Below, piece after piece: positions 10,750-19,007 of a stretch of DNA of 64,000 nt. The translations under genes were made by a program, and so were the position numbers. The DNA is from Winogradskyella vincentii (lineage in GTDB: Bacteria > Bacteroidota > Bacteroidia > Flavobacteriales > Flavobacteriaceae). Under the pieces are notes generated by a model. That model was not told the DNA's origin, ran no database searches, and worked only from the letters and a program-made list of their open reading frames with translations. Where the stretch lies: NCBI RefSeq assembly GCF_020166345.1, contig NZ_JAIUJS010000001.1:124001-188000 (forward strand), written 5' to 3'. Within the stretch, counting starts at the first letter, position 1. Each line of letters opens with the position of its first letter.

Positions 10750-11867
10750 TTATATGTTTCTTGATTTTTGAACGGTATAAAGTTCTTTAGACTCGTTCTT
10801 TCCCTTTAAAGGAACTTTACCGATATGATTTATTTCAAAGCCTTCTTTGTAGTCAAGTTTATCTAAGAAATCTTGTGATATTAAAAGATCCGTTGGATAC
10901 TGATTGCAAAGTCCTTGAATTCTAGCTGTGGTATTAAGAACATCGCCAGTAAAGAATATTTCTTTTTTAAGAGCTCCTATTTCTCCAGTAGTAACCTCAC
11001 CAAGATGAAGCGCACCTTTAAAGTCAGGATATACATCATATTTTTTAAGATACCAATCCTTCTTTTTTAACAAATCCTCTTCCATTGCATAAAAGCAATT
11101 GATACTGTTAAGAATCGCATTCTTTTTATTAAGATCCCAGGAAATGACAATTTCATCACCAATATATTGATACACTTCACCATAGTTTTCAATAATGGCG
11201 TCAGATAAATCATTATAGTAATCTTTTAAGAAATCAAAATATCTAATATGTCCTAATTGTTCCGCAAATTCTGTTGAGGACTTCATATCTGTGAACATAA
11301 AAATACGTTGTTCTACTACAGGTTTATGATACTTTCCAGTAAAAAAATTAAGAAATACATTTTGTCCAAGATTATCACTGATTTCAGCATATATCAACGA
11401 AACAATTAATGAAAACCCAAGTTGCAACCCAATGGTAATATATGTGAAACTAAAGAAGAAGTTGGTAAATTGATCCAACACCGAAGCGCTGAACAATGAA
11501 GTTTTTGTTTCTATACTAGTTGCCAATACATAGAATATAAAAATAAGTGCAAAAAACAACAACCCATAAAGTAGAAATTTACCTATAATTTTTTGAGGAA
11601 AGCTTCCATTTACAAAAAACTATACATAAATGCAACCTCAATAATACCTACAAGACAACCAGTAATAAAAATACTTATACTAGCAAAGACAACGATGTAT
11701 GGTGTAATTTTAATTGCTGCATCAACAGCATCCACTTGATCACCTAGAACTGCATATTCGCTCCATAAAAACGCCCAACCATTTATTAACCAAATGATTC
11801 CAAAAGGAATAACTTGCAAAAGATTTCTTCTAAATTTTGGGCTTAAATTTATCATATATATAAACAT
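10750..11867 (-). pseudogene. Class III adenylate/guanylate cyclase, frameshifted
   Basis: Two adjacent frames together make one cyclase. The upstream piece (11610-11867, 85 aa) has the N-terminal membrane helices (FGIIWLINGW, ISIFITGCLVGIIEV). The downstream piece (to 10750) has further helices and the catalytic domain with FTDMKSST, YIGDEIVISW and FTGDVLNTTARIQ. Reading through shows that one extra T in the six-T run (coding strand; 11614-11619 on +) would join them as MYSFFVNGSFPQKIIGKFL. The break separates the membrane part from the catalytic domain. A sequencing error, a genuine pseudogene or slippage are all possible. An intact protein would make cAMP or cGMP at the inner membrane. Confidence 0.8.
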
Positions 11868-12076
11868 AAGAAGTTAAATTACCCGAATTTAATTTCTTAA
11901 TTCTATCAAATATAATATTTTGATTATTAATAATTTTCGAGCAATTCTATTATGGAATAGCTCTATAAAATTACCTTAATATCAATAGAGAATAAAATCA
12001 GTTGATTAAACTAATTAATCTTGTAAGGTCGTAACCCCAATAGTACCAACTTATTTTCGGCAAGAATTGTGCAATA

Positions 12077-13420
12077 CTATTTCTTCCAAATATTTATTCC
12101 TGGTCTGGATTTAATCAATTCCCAATCATTATCGGGCTGAAAAGAACCTTCTCCGATTTTAACAAGGATTTTATTATCAATTTGTGCTAAATAGTAACCA
12201 CTATTTCCATCAATAGTTTCAATAATATCTACAACACTATTAGCATTAATACCATTCTCTTTTCGTATTTCTATTAGATCATTAATATCGTTTTTCAATG
12301 TCCCAGCGGGATCTGAATAGAGGTAATGATATATCCAAACCATAGGAATACCTGGATGTGTTAGCAAATAAGTATAACCTTTTAAAATATTATTTATATC
12401 TGTGGAATATAAATTATCACAATCATCTCGGTTAACACAACCTGTATCATGATTATCTAGAAATGTAACTGATTTACTGCCATAACCTGGAATATTTGCA
12501 AGTGAATGATCTTGATTTAAAATGTTATAATTTTTATCTACAAAAGCATCATGTAATTTATATTTCAAAGCAAAATCAAATGCACCTGCCTTATTAGTAG
12601 TTTGTCCAGAAATCGTTGTCCCGGTTTGATCTACCCAAGCTTTAATCAGATTTACATTACCATCCCAAAATTCACCAACAGAATAATAATAGGAAGTAAA
12701 AGCATTGTATTCCCCTACATACTTAGCTGGAAAACCCTTGACATAGTCATAACGCCAAGAATCAAAACCTAAATTTTTCAAATGTGTTAAATATGTTTTT
12801 AAGCCTTCTTGAACCTCTTCGCTTTGATGGTTAAGATCTCGAGCACCGCCCCAGCTCCATCCTTCATCTTCTTCTCCGCAAGGTGTAGTCCCGAAAGCAT
12901 CTGGATTGGTAAAACCTTCATCATCTATACAAATAGATTCACATGACCATGACGGTTCTGTAAAATCTGTCCAAGTAGCGGTTCCTATACGGTGATTAAA
13001 AACTAAATCAGCCATTGCATGCATTTCTCTAGCGTTAAGGTTAAAAAGTAAACTTTCAAGTTGTGCTTCTGTACCGTGTAATGAATTAAAATCATACAGT
13101 TTCCTTGGGTGGTATCCCATTCCTTCTCCCTCGCTTACAGGCGGAAACCATAATAAATCAATATTAGCATTAGACAATTCTACAACTAGACTATTTATAT
13201 AATGATAATAAGAATCATAATTAGATATTTTCAAATCATTGAAACTATCCCACCAAAACACTTGCATCAACACATCATTCGTCGGATCATCGTCAGCATA
13301 AATACTAATTCCGGTATCTTCAAAAGTATTGTCATTTTGATCTGAGCTATTGTTAGAATTGGAATCAGATTTAGAACACCCTACCAATACCAAACAAAAG
13401 ATAAAAACTAAATTCCTCAT
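12077..13420 (-). CDS. Alpha-amylase (GH13) lipoprotein
   Basis: 447 aa. A lipoprotein signal peptide (VLVGCSKS, Cys near 15) is followed by a Ser/Asn linker and a GH13 barrel. The four conserved regions are visible: DLVFNHR (I), GFDSWRYDYVKGF (II, nucleophile Asp), VGEFWDG (III, acid/base Glu) and FLDNHDTG (IV). The layout resembles plant/bacterial single-domain alpha-amylases that cut alpha-1,4 glucans, here probably at the outer membrane surface. No SusCD pair is nearby, so it is not part of a visible polysaccharide utilisation locus. It stands alone next to the island's left end. Confidence 0.93.
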   Translation of the reverse strand: MRNLVFIFCLVLVGCSKSDSNSNNSSDQNDNTFEDTGISIYADDDPTNDVLMQVFWWDSFNDLKISNYDSYYHYINSLVVELSNANIDLLWFPPVSEGEGMGYHPRKLYDFNSLHGTEAQLESLLFNLNAREMHAMADLVFNHRIGTATWTDFTEPSWSCESICIDDEGFTNPDAFGTTPCGEEDEGWSWGGARDLNHQSEEVQEGLKTYLTHLKNLGFDSWRYDYVKGFPAKYVGEYNAFTSYYYSVGEFWDGNVNLIKAWVDQTGTTISGQTTNKAGAFDFALKYKLHDAFVDKNYNILNQDHSLANIPGYGSKSVTFLDNHDTGCVNRDDCDNLYSTDINNILKGYTYLLTHPGIPMVWIYHYLYSDPAGTLKNDINDLIEIRKENGINANSVVDIIETIDGNSGYYLAQIDNKILVKIGEGSFQPDNDWELIKSRPGINIWKK

Positions 13421-13739
13421 GTAATAAAAGTAAAAAACAAATTATCATAAAAAAAGTATTTCAGAAAGAATCGTAGATTCAACATTAAACCAATTTAAAA
13501 AGTCAATGGCAGCCGGCTAAACGATTTATCCAACCTAAGTTTAATGACTATTCTAATATTTCAAAAAATTAAATATTATTTGGGTAAAATTCATCTTTTT
13601 CATATGATTCAAATAATATCAGGAACTGGATTAAATTGTTAAAGCAAGTTGGACTTAGACGGGTAGCCTATATAACAAAACTAATTTTGAATAAATATTT
13701 TTCTTTTTTGATATTTCAATTTTATACAAATCTATTGTA

Positions 13740-13769
13740 CAAAAAAAGCCAAACACTTTCGTATTTGGC
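13740..13769 (-). terminator. Original terminator of the initiator tRNA, stranded by the island
   Basis: Read leftward from the tRNA 3' remnant, GGCCAAATACGAAAGTG folds with TTTGGC (arms 13748-13753 and 13764-13769) and is followed by seven U. It stands directly beyond the 28-bp att repeat, as expected for the terminator of the tRNA gene before integration. The rest of 13,421-13,962 holds no gene I can support, only this hairpin, the att copy and weak promoter/arm-site candidates. Confidence 0.7.
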
Positions 13770-13774
13770 CAGTT

Positions 13775-13802
13775 GTAGCGGGAACTGGACTCGAACCAGT
13801 GA
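13775..13802. repeat. Left attachment site (tRNA-Met 3' end, 28-bp direct repeat)
   Basis: These 28 bases are identical to 37243-37270, which covers the 3' 27 nt of the intact initiator tRNA gene (T-stem/loop and acceptor 3' strand) plus one flanking base. Homology stops abruptly after GTGA. A 10-bp perfect palindrome (GTATTAATAC) follows immediately at 13803-13812. Confidence 0.93.
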
Positions 13803-13843
13803 GTATTAATACCTTATGCTCAATATGTTATGACATTGTTTTT

Positions 13844-13855
13844 AAAAAGGGTGTC
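13844..13855. repeat. Candidate integrase arm-type site, left end
   Basis: AAAAAGGGTGTC occurs here, 42 bp inside the left att core, and again at 37109-37120 inside the right end. Shared short repeats flanking the core on the element side are typical of arm-type recombinase or excisionase sites. The assignment is inference from position and identity. Confidence 0.35.
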
Positions 13856-13884
13856 GAATAGTTTCCCTTTTCCTGTTAAAATAT

Positions 13885-13892
13885 TATCTTTA
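13885..13892 (+). promoter_or_regulatory. Weak candidate -7 element of the rightward defence operon
   Basis: TATCTTTA differs from the Bacteroidota -7 consensus TAnnTTTG only at the last base and lies 70 bp before the first gene. No TTG is found at the usual upstream distance, so support is limited. Confidence 0.28.
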
Positions 13893-13962
13893 TAATTCCT
13901 AATTAATTCCCTCCAAAATTAGCAATAGTAAATCAAAACTTTTAAAAGTTTTTATTGAATCT

Positions 13963-15432
13963 ATGCAACTAACTAAAACCAATTTTATTCAATACCTACA
14001 TTGTCCAGAATCTCTATGGCTACTAAAGAACAAAGAAGAAGATTATCCAAAAGGTGAGTTTTCACTTTTCTTAGAGAAGTTGATTAAAGAAGGTTATGAA
14101 GTTGAATCTTATGCCCAGAAACTATTTCCTAATGGAAATAAACTTCCAAGTTTTACCACACCTAAACAAACTGAATTATCATTAAGTGACAATAATTCAC
14201 ATTATTTTCAACCATCATTTGAAACACAAAAAGGTGCATATGCCGTAATTGATATTTTAGAAAGAAAAGGTGATGGCAGTTGGCATATTTACGAAGTAAA
14301 GTCTAGTAATTCAATAAAAACCGATAAGAAACATAACCATATAAAGGATGCCTGTTTTCAAAAATATGTAATGACAGAATGTGGCTATACAGTTAGTCAA
14401 GTTTCCATTGTCCACTTAAACAAAGACTACGTAAAACAAGGAACAATTGAGCCTACAGAATTATTAGAGATTGTTGATGTGACTGATGACGTTAATACTA
14501 TTTACTCTTCAACTGTTAATGACATCAATGCCGCTTTAAATCTTATTAAGAAAGACATTGACTTAACTCAATGTTCCTGTTTAGAAAAAACAAGAAGTAA
14601 TCATTGTGATGCATGTCAATACTTCAACCCACAAGTTGAAAATCATAGTATATACGAGATAAATAGAATAAGTGCTAAGAAAATAGAAAAATTAAGAGAG
14701 TTAGGTGCACTTCAAATTGAAGATGTTCCTGACAATTTTGATTTAAATGAGAAACAGCAATTACAGGTATTATCCAATAAAAGAAAAGAGCCAATAATTA
14801 ACAAAAATGAAATTCACCAAACTTTAAATAAACTAAAGTTTCCATTGCATTTTATTGACTATGAAACTTATCCTACTGCTGTCCCTAAACTAGACGGGAT
14901 GAGTCCACATGAACATTTAACTTTTCAGGTTAGCATTCATACCCTTTTATCTGATAGTACATTAAAACACGATGAATACTTATCAGACAACTTAGAATTA
15001 CCTGAGAATCTTTTGAAACTAATGAAAGATACAACTGGTGAAACTGGCACTTTCATTTCATGGTATGCACCTTTTGAAACTAGCAGGAATAAAGAAATGA
15101 TGAAACTGTTTCCAGAATATGAATCTTACTTACAATATGTCAACGATAACATGTTTGATTTAGAAACTGTTTTTCATACACTATACGTTGATTATAGATT
15201 CCTAGGAAGGACCTCTATTAAAAATGTTTTGCCAATACTTGTTCCCAACCTTTCTTATAAAGATTTAAATATCCAAAACGGAACAATGGCATTAGACACT
15301 TGGGGAAGAACAATTTTAAATCCTGAAGAGTTTGAAGACCTAGAAAAAGTAAGGAAAGACTTGCTTAAATATTGTGAATTGGATACATTGGGGATGGTTA
15401 AAATTTATGAATATTTAATAGCTTTAAATTGA
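13963..15432 (+). CDS. DUF2779 nuclease: Cas4-like PD-(D/E)xK plus DEDD exonuclease
   Basis: 489 aa. The N-terminal half resembles Cas4/RecB-family nucleases: an early cysteine (Cys14 in YLHCPESLW), an ExK motif in IYEVKSS, and a cysteine group at 204, 206, 215 and 218, consistent with a 4Fe-4S cluster. The C-terminal half (about 290-489) is the DUF2779 RNase H-like exonuclease fold with HFIDYET (Asp299, Glu301) and a terminal YCELDTLGM motif. Both catalytic sites look intact. It is first in the rightward operon; its TGA overlaps the TTG start of the cysteine desulfurase. It is likely a DNA end-processing or restriction nuclease; the role in this locus is inferred. Confidence 0.8.
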   Translation: MQLTKTNFIQYLHCPESLWLLKNKEEDYPKGEFSLFLEKLIKEGYEVESYAQKLFPNGNKLPSFTTPKQTELSLSDNNSHYFQPSFETQKGAYAVIDILERKGDGSWHIYEVKSSNSIKTDKKHNHIKDACFQKYVMTECGYTVSQVSIVHLNKDYVKQGTIEPTELLEIVDVTDDVNTIYSSTVNDINAALNLIKKDIDLTQCSCLEKTRSNHCDACQYFNPQVENHSIYEINRISAKKIEKLRELGALQIEDVPDNFDLNEKQQLQVLSNKRKEPIINKNEIHQTLNKLKFPLHFIDYETYPTAVPKLDGMSPHEHLTFQVSIHTLLSDSTLKHDEYLSDNLELPENLLKLMKDTTGETGTFISWYAPFETSRNKEMMKLFPEYESYLQYVNDNMFDLETVFHTLYVDYRFLGRTSIKNVLPILVPNLSYKDLNIQNGTMALDTWGRTILNPEEFEDLEKVRKDLLKYCELDTLGMVKIYEYLIALN

Positions 15433-16565
15433 ACAAAAAAATAAAATATTTAGATACAGCAGCTACAACTAAAGTAGATGAAAGAGTTCTTGATGAAATG
15501 CTGCTCTATTATCACAATTTTTATGGAAATGCATCAAGTAATCATAAGTTTGGAAACCAATCTAAACAAGCAATAGAAAAGTCAAGATTAAAAGTTTCTG
15601 AATTAATTAATTGTAGTCCTAGTGAATTAATTTTTACTTCTGGATCAACTGAAGCTATTAATTTGGCGTTAAAGGGTTTCGTTGAATCAAATGACGACAA
15701 AGGAAATCATATAATTACTGTTAAAACGGAGCATAAAGCGGTTTTATCTACTTGTGAATATCTTGAAACAAAGGGATACGAAATAACATATTTAGATGTT
15801 GATGAAAATGGAATTATTTCAATTGAAGAATTACGGAATTCCGTAAAGGATAATACCTGTTTAATTATAATTATGTACGTTAACAATGAAACAGGTGTTA
15901 TTCAACCAATAAATGAAATAGGTAAAGTAGCCAATGAATTAAATATTACTTTTTTTTGTGACGCAACCCAAGCTATTGGTAAGTTATCTGTAGATGTTGT
16001 AAGCGATAATATTGATATGCTTTGTTTTTCTGGACATAAAATTAATGGTCCTAAAGGGATTGGTGTGCTTTTTAAAAAGCATTCCGTAAAGCTAATGCCC
16101 TTGATTCATGGCGGAAATCAAGAAGAAGGATTAAGATCTGGAACATATAATACCCCTGCCATAGTAGGTTTAGGTAAAGCTTGTGAAATTTTAAAATCAG
16201 AAATGGAGGAAAGTAAGAACAAAATCTTAAAACTAAACCAATATTTAATTCATGAGTTAAACAAAATAACTGATTTTAAAGAAATTTCTAAAAAACAATT
16301 ACGAGTTCCACATATCCTAAACATTGTTATACCAAATTTAAATTCTAATATTTTTATTGACAAATTCATATCTACTGCTGTGAGTAATGGCTCCGCTTGT
16401 AACTCTGAAATCATTGAAGAATCACATGTTATAAAATCAATGTTAAAAAAAGGTGAGTTTGAGAATAATTACTTAAGAATATCTCTTGACAAATACACTT
16501 CAAAAGATGATATTGACTCATTAACTAAATCATTAGCTAACCACTTAAATTCTAGGTATGCTTAA
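15429..16565 (+). CDS. DndA/IscS-type cysteine desulfurase
   Basis: 378 aa, PLP-dependent. The Schiff-base lysine is Lys204 in CFSGHKINGPKGIG, PLP-binding SGSTEAINLAL is near residue 72, and the catalytic cysteine is Cys324 in NGSACNS. It moves sulfur from cysteine to a persulfide on itself. The start is a TTG (15429) overlapping the previous stop as TTGA; no nearer ATG gives the expected KYLDTAATT beginning, so translational coupling is likely. Company with DndC-, DndD- and DndE-like proteins points to DNA phosphorothioation rather than general Fe-S assembly (no IscU or Suf genes here). Confidence 0.9.
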   Translation: MNKKIKYLDTAATTKVDERVLDEMLLYYHNFYGNASSNHKFGNQSKQAIEKSRLKVSELINCSPSELIFTSGSTEAINLALKGFVESNDDKGNHIITVKTEHKAVLSTCEYLETKGYEITYLDVDENGIISIEELRNSVKDNTCLIIIMYVNNETGVIQPINEIGKVANELNITFFCDATQAIGKLSVDVVSDNIDMLCFSGHKINGPKGIGVLFKKHSVKLMPLIHGGNQEEGLRSGTYNTPAIVGLGKACEILKSEMEESKNKILKLNQYLIHELNKITDFKEISKKQLRVPHILNIVIPNLNSNIFIDKFISTAVSNGSACNSEIIEESHVIKSMLKKGEFENNYLRISLDKYTSKDDIDSLTKSLANHLNSRYA

Positions 16566-18762
16566 AGAAGTAAATTGGGCAGAGGATAGAGATTACAAAT
16601 CTGGGAGTGAAGACGAACCTCTTCAGTTTTATATTGATGCTCTTTGCAATAGTTCATCCTTTGATTTATTATTAGGGTATTTTAGTTCTTCAGCTCTGAA
16701 TGTTCTGTCTTTGGGCTTTGCAAACTTTATATATTCAGGTGGTAAAATGAGAGCTGTAATAAATAACATTTTATCAGAGGAAGATAAGGATGCCATTCTA
16801 CGTGGAAAAGACAAAGAGAATTTTTCTACTATTTATAATTTTGATGATATAGCAGAACTAAAATCGTCATTAGACAATTATGGAAAACACTTTTTTGAGT
16901 GTTTTGCATGGTTAATAGCCAATGACAAGATTGATTTAAAAATTATCAAGCCAAAAAACAAAAAAGGAATTTCACATTATAAATCTGGGGTTTTTGGTGA
17001 TGGAGAAAATTATGTAAGCTTTAAATCATCATGCAATTTCACTTATTATGGGTTTTTAGAAAATTTAGAGGAATTAGATTGTAGGCTATCTTGGGAGGCA
17101 AATGATTTAAAAAAAATAAAAAAACAAAAAAAAGATTTTGAAAATCTATTTTCAGGCAAATCTGAAATAGTAGAATACTTAGATGTGGATAAAATTAAAA
17201 CTGCCATAAAAGATGAATTTGGAGATAAAAACATTCAAGAGCTAATTATCCAAGAAAAAGAACTAATTCAAACAAAAAACAATTCATTAAAAAATACTAA
17301 AATTATCAAATCAGTTAAAGCTGCAACCATTAAACTAAATGAGTTTATCAAAATAGAAAATTCTCCAAAATTCCCTTTTCCTGATGGCCCAAGAGATTAT
17401 CAAAAAACGGCCTATAAAAAATGGGTGGATAACGATAAAAAAGGACTGTTTGCTATGGCTACAGGGACAGGAAAGACTCTTACTTCATTAAATTGTTTGT
17501 TAAATGAATATAAAGATTCAGGACATTATAAAGCTGTAATTTTAGTGCCGACAATAGCATTAGTAAATCAATGGGAAAAGGAGTGTAGAAAATTTAATTT
17601 TAATAACATCATAACAATAAGCTCTAAGGAAAAGTGGCCAAAAAATGTTTCTTTTTTAAATTCCGCTAGTAACTTTATTGATATATCATTTGTGATAATA
17701 GTCACCTACGCTTCTTTCTACAGGAAAAATTTCCAATCCCACTTTCTTAATTTACCAAAGGACACCTTATTTATCGCAGATGAAGCACATAATTTAGGAT
17801 CAAACAATGTGTCAAAAGCAATCCAAAAAGTTCACTTGGGCAAAAGAATTGGTTTATCTGCCACTCCTGATAGAAAATACGATGATGAAGGAAATAAAAG
17901 TATTGAAGCCTTTTTTAATGATTCACCTCCTTTTGTTTTTAGATATACAATGAAACAAGCAATGGAGAAAGGGTGGTTAAGCGAATACAAGTACTATCCT
18001 CATATTGTAAAGCTAACTGATGTTGAGGTCAAAAAATGGAAAGAAATACTAGATAAATTAAAGAAGTACATTGATTCAGAGACGGGTCAATACAAAGATT
18101 GTCAAGAAGTGGAAATGCTATTACTTGAAAGATCTCGAATAAAACACAAGGCACAAAATAAGCTTCCAAAATTTATTGAAATTTTAAACAACGAATTCAA
18201 CTTAAGAAAAAATCTAAAATACACCTTAGTTTACGTTCCTGAGGGTGTTGAACCTAACTACGAATACGTTGATGAATATATTGAAAATACTGAAGAGGTA
18301 TCTTTAATTAATGAATATACGAGAGCAGTGAGCAGAACAGACAGTTCAATTATGGTTAAACAATACACCTCAAGAACAATTGATAGGGATGACGTTATTG
18401 AAAAATTTCAAAATGGTGATGTGGATGTTTTAACTTCTATGAAATGTTTAGATGAAGGTGTAGATGTTCCAAGATCTGAGTTAGCTATATTCTGTGCTAG
18501 TACTGGAAACCCAAGACAGTTTGTACAAAGAAGAGGTAGAGTATTAAGAACTCATGACGACAAAACTTATGCAGTTATACATGACCTAGTCGTAATCCCA
18601 GAACCAAATGATGAATCAACCTATGACATGGAAAAAAATATGATTGCGAAAGAATTAGAAAGAGTAATAGATTTCTCCTGCTTAGCATTAAATAAGATAG
18701 ACACATATAATACATTAAAACCTATTCTAAATTACTACAACCTAAATTTAGAGTGTGACTAA
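16558..18762 (+). CDS. SF2 helicase with N-terminal phospholipase D-like domain
   Basis: 734 aa. Residues about 20-200 form a PLD-like domain with a HxK motif (His140, Lys142 in SHYKSGVF) and a conserved segment SFKSSCNFTYYGF where the usual Asp is absent, so it may be a single degenerate or half site that needs dimerisation. From about 280 there is an SF2 helicase: MATGTGKT (300-307), DEAH (408-411), LSATPDRK, and in the second RecA domain DEGVDVP and QFVQRRGRVLRT (motif VI). Such proteins couple translocation on DNA with cleavage in several defence systems. It overlaps the upstream gene by 8 bp. Confidence 0.85.
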   Translation: MLKEVNWAEDRDYKSGSEDEPLQFYIDALCNSSSFDLLLGYFSSSALNVLSLGFANFIYSGGKMRAVINNILSEEDKDAILRGKDKENFSTIYNFDDIAELKSSLDNYGKHFFECFAWLIANDKIDLKIIKPKNKKGISHYKSGVFGDGENYVSFKSSCNFTYYGFLENLEELDCRLSWEANDLKKIKKQKKDFENLFSGKSEIVEYLDVDKIKTAIKDEFGDKNIQELIIQEKELIQTKNNSLKNTKIIKSVKAATIKLNEFIKIENSPKFPFPDGPRDYQKTAYKKWVDNDKKGLFAMATGTGKTLTSLNCLLNEYKDSGHYKAVILVPTIALVNQWEKECRKFNFNNIITISSKEKWPKNVSFLNSASNFIDISFVIIVTYASFYRKNFQSHFLNLPKDTLFIADEAHNLGSNNVSKAIQKVHLGKRIGLSATPDRKYDDEGNKSIEAFFNDSPPFVFRYTMKQAMEKGWLSEYKYYPHIVKLTDVEVKKWKEILDKLKKYIDSETGQYKDCQEVEMLLLERSRIKHKAQNKLPKFIEILNNEFNLRKNLKYTLVYVPEGVEPNYEYVDEYIENTEEVSLINEYTRAVSRTDSSIMVKQYTSRTIDRDDVIEKFQNGDVDVLTSMKCLDEGVDVPRSELAIFCASTGNPRQFVQRRGRVLRTHDDKTYAVIHDLVVIPEPNDESTYDMEKNMIAKELERVIDFSCLALNKIDTYNTLKPILNYYNLNLECD

Positions 18763-18773
18763 TATAAATAGAT

Positions 18774-19007
18774 ATGGCAAGAAAAGACAAGATTTTTAAG
18801 AGCTTTTTACAACATGAAATTATTGTAGAAAAATATGAAATAAATGAAAATGATATTCCTGACAGAGTATCTGAAGGACTTAACTCTAAACATCCAATAG
18901 TAAAAGCTATAGCATTAATAGTAGATAAAACGGAAGATTATAATGCTCCTTCTGATAAAGCACTTTATAGTCAAATCACTCAATTTTTAAATGAATCGGC
19001 AGTATGA
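18774..19007 (+). CDS. Small protein associated with DNA-modification loci
   Basis: 77 aa, overlapping the SMC-like gene downstream by 4 bp (ATGA). It has no catalytic motif; acidic and helical, with a core KHPIVKAIALIVDKTE. I recall small proteins of this type being described only by their position in DNA-modification loci, but cannot confirm by search. It probably acts as a partner or regulator of the adjacent SMC-like ATPase. Confidence 0.6.
   Translation: MARKDKIFKSFLQHEIIVEKYEINENDIPDRVSEGLNSKHPIVKAIALIVDKTEDYNAPSDKALYSQITQFLNESAV

Noticed and set aside
13803..13812. 10-bp palindrome beside the left att core as part of the recombinase core site
   Set aside because: It is absent from the right copy, so it cannot be part of the shared crossover region; it may be chance in AT-rich sequence.
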